DNA of 63,684 nucleotides from Sporolactobacillus sp. THM7-4 (GTDB lineage: Bacteria > Bacillota > Bacilli > Bacillales > Sporolactobacillaceae). Shown piece after piece: positions 63,558 to 63,684 of this stretch (positions are counted from its first letter, which is position 1; each line of letters begins with the position of its first letter). The stretch covers positions 1 to 63,684 of the forward strand of contig NZ_SEMD01000018.1 in the NCBI RefSeq assembly GCF_004153165.1. Reading direction: 5' to 3'. The translations under genes were made by a program, and so were the position numbers. The notes below the pieces were generated by a model. That model made no database searches and was not told where the DNA came from. It saw only the letters and a program-made list of their open reading frames with translations.

Positions 63558-63684
63558 TGAACTGACCCCCTAAAGTTGGACGACAAAATTCAACTTTAGG
63601 GGGTTTTACTATGACCAAATACTCAACTGATTTTAAGATAAAGGTTGTTAGTGAATATCTCAAGGGGATGGGGAGCGCTTCGTT
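63558..63684 (+). mobile_element. End of an IS3/IS150-type insertion sequence (right copy, truncated by the window edge)
   Basis: The final 127 bases equal the reverse complement of the first 127. The tip TGAACTGACCCC starts at 63558. The same 13-base inverted arms lie at 63566-63578 and 63591-63603. The transposase frame runs rightward, off the window. Confidence 0.85.
63611..63684 (+). CDS. IS3-family transposase OrfA, first 24 codons (partial)
   Basis: An ATG at 63611 opens the frame MTKYSTDFKIKVVSEYLKG and continues to the edge. It is the same as the left copy. A typical helix-turn-helix OrfA of an IS3-family element would follow. Confidence 0.8.
   Translation, partial: MTKYSTDFKIKVVSEYLKGMGSAS

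Noticed and set aside
1-63684. Linear plasmid, phage or composite transposon bounded by the terminal inverted repeats
   Set aside because: The interior is core chromosomal gene order, and the repeat stops at exactly 127 bases in both copies inside a transposase gene, which fits an assembly break at an IS.

Overview
This window is chromosomal DNA of a low-to-moderate GC, endospore-forming member of the Bacillales. The evidence is gene order: opp, spx, yjbE, mecA, coiA, pepF, spxH, yjbI, yjbJ, yjbK, relQ, nadK, rluD-type, prpE and fabI follow the Bacillus subtilis yjb region closely. YjcZ-type sporulation peptides, CtsR, TnrA and T-box control, and frequent TTG/GTG starts behind strong Shine-Dalgarno sites fit the same group. 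The combination would suit a Sporolactobacillus-like organism, but that genus call is inference. Both ends carry the same 127 bp of an IS3/IS150-type element in inverted orientation, so the window is probably one whole contig of a draft assembly that broke at a repeated insertion sequence.

Layout: 0.1-8.5 kb is an oligopeptide ABC importer with two tandem substrate-binding lipoproteins, the first one abutted by the insertion sequence. 9.4-18 kb holds a 41-residue basic peptide gene, spx, a TerC-type manganese exporter, mecA, coiA, pepF, spxH and a truncated haemoglobin. 18-25.4 kb is an accessory block that interrupts the yjb order: 21-bp tandem repeat arrays, a YitT-family membrane protein, a peptidoglycan amidase, a LysR/MFS divergent pair and a second M3 peptidase. 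25.5-32.7 kb returns to the yjb order (lytic transglycosylase, CYTH protein, RelQ, NAD kinase, pseudouridine synthase, PrpE), then a RodA/FtsW protein and FabI. 33-36.6 kb has a YetF protein, an esterase, a PgpA-family protein and a hydrolase. 36.8-37.9 kb is a nitrogen-control locus with tnrA divergent from two small genes and two perfect TnrA boxes between them. 38.5-44.6 kb is a complete cydABDC operon. 44.6-48.9 kb has a CBS-domain transporter, a His/Tyr/Pro-rich probable coat protein, a YjcZ peptide, an SDR oxidoreductase and a Nudix protein. 49-54 kb has a pantothenate symporter pair and a HlyD-EmrB-MarR efflux operon. 54.3-56.3 kb has a GtrB/GtrA pair and a UspA protein. 56.6-63.5 kb has CtsR-controlled clpE, T-box-controlled tyrS, a YtxH protein, a phosphoesterase and fumC.

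How the genes work together: Spx, its degradation adaptor SpxH, the adaptor MecA and the Clp ATPase ClpE make a stress-proteolysis theme. Opp import plus PepF peptidases is a peptide-nutrition theme; CoiA and MecA touch competence. The cyd operon, the truncated haemoglobin and fumarase concern oxygen and redox. No rRNA, tRNA, CRISPR array, prophage or recognised defence system was seen. The least explained elements are the 21-bp repeat arrays at 18.4-21.1 kb, several very small genes with clean expression signals, and the His/Tyr/Pro-rich protein behind a sigma-K-like promoter.
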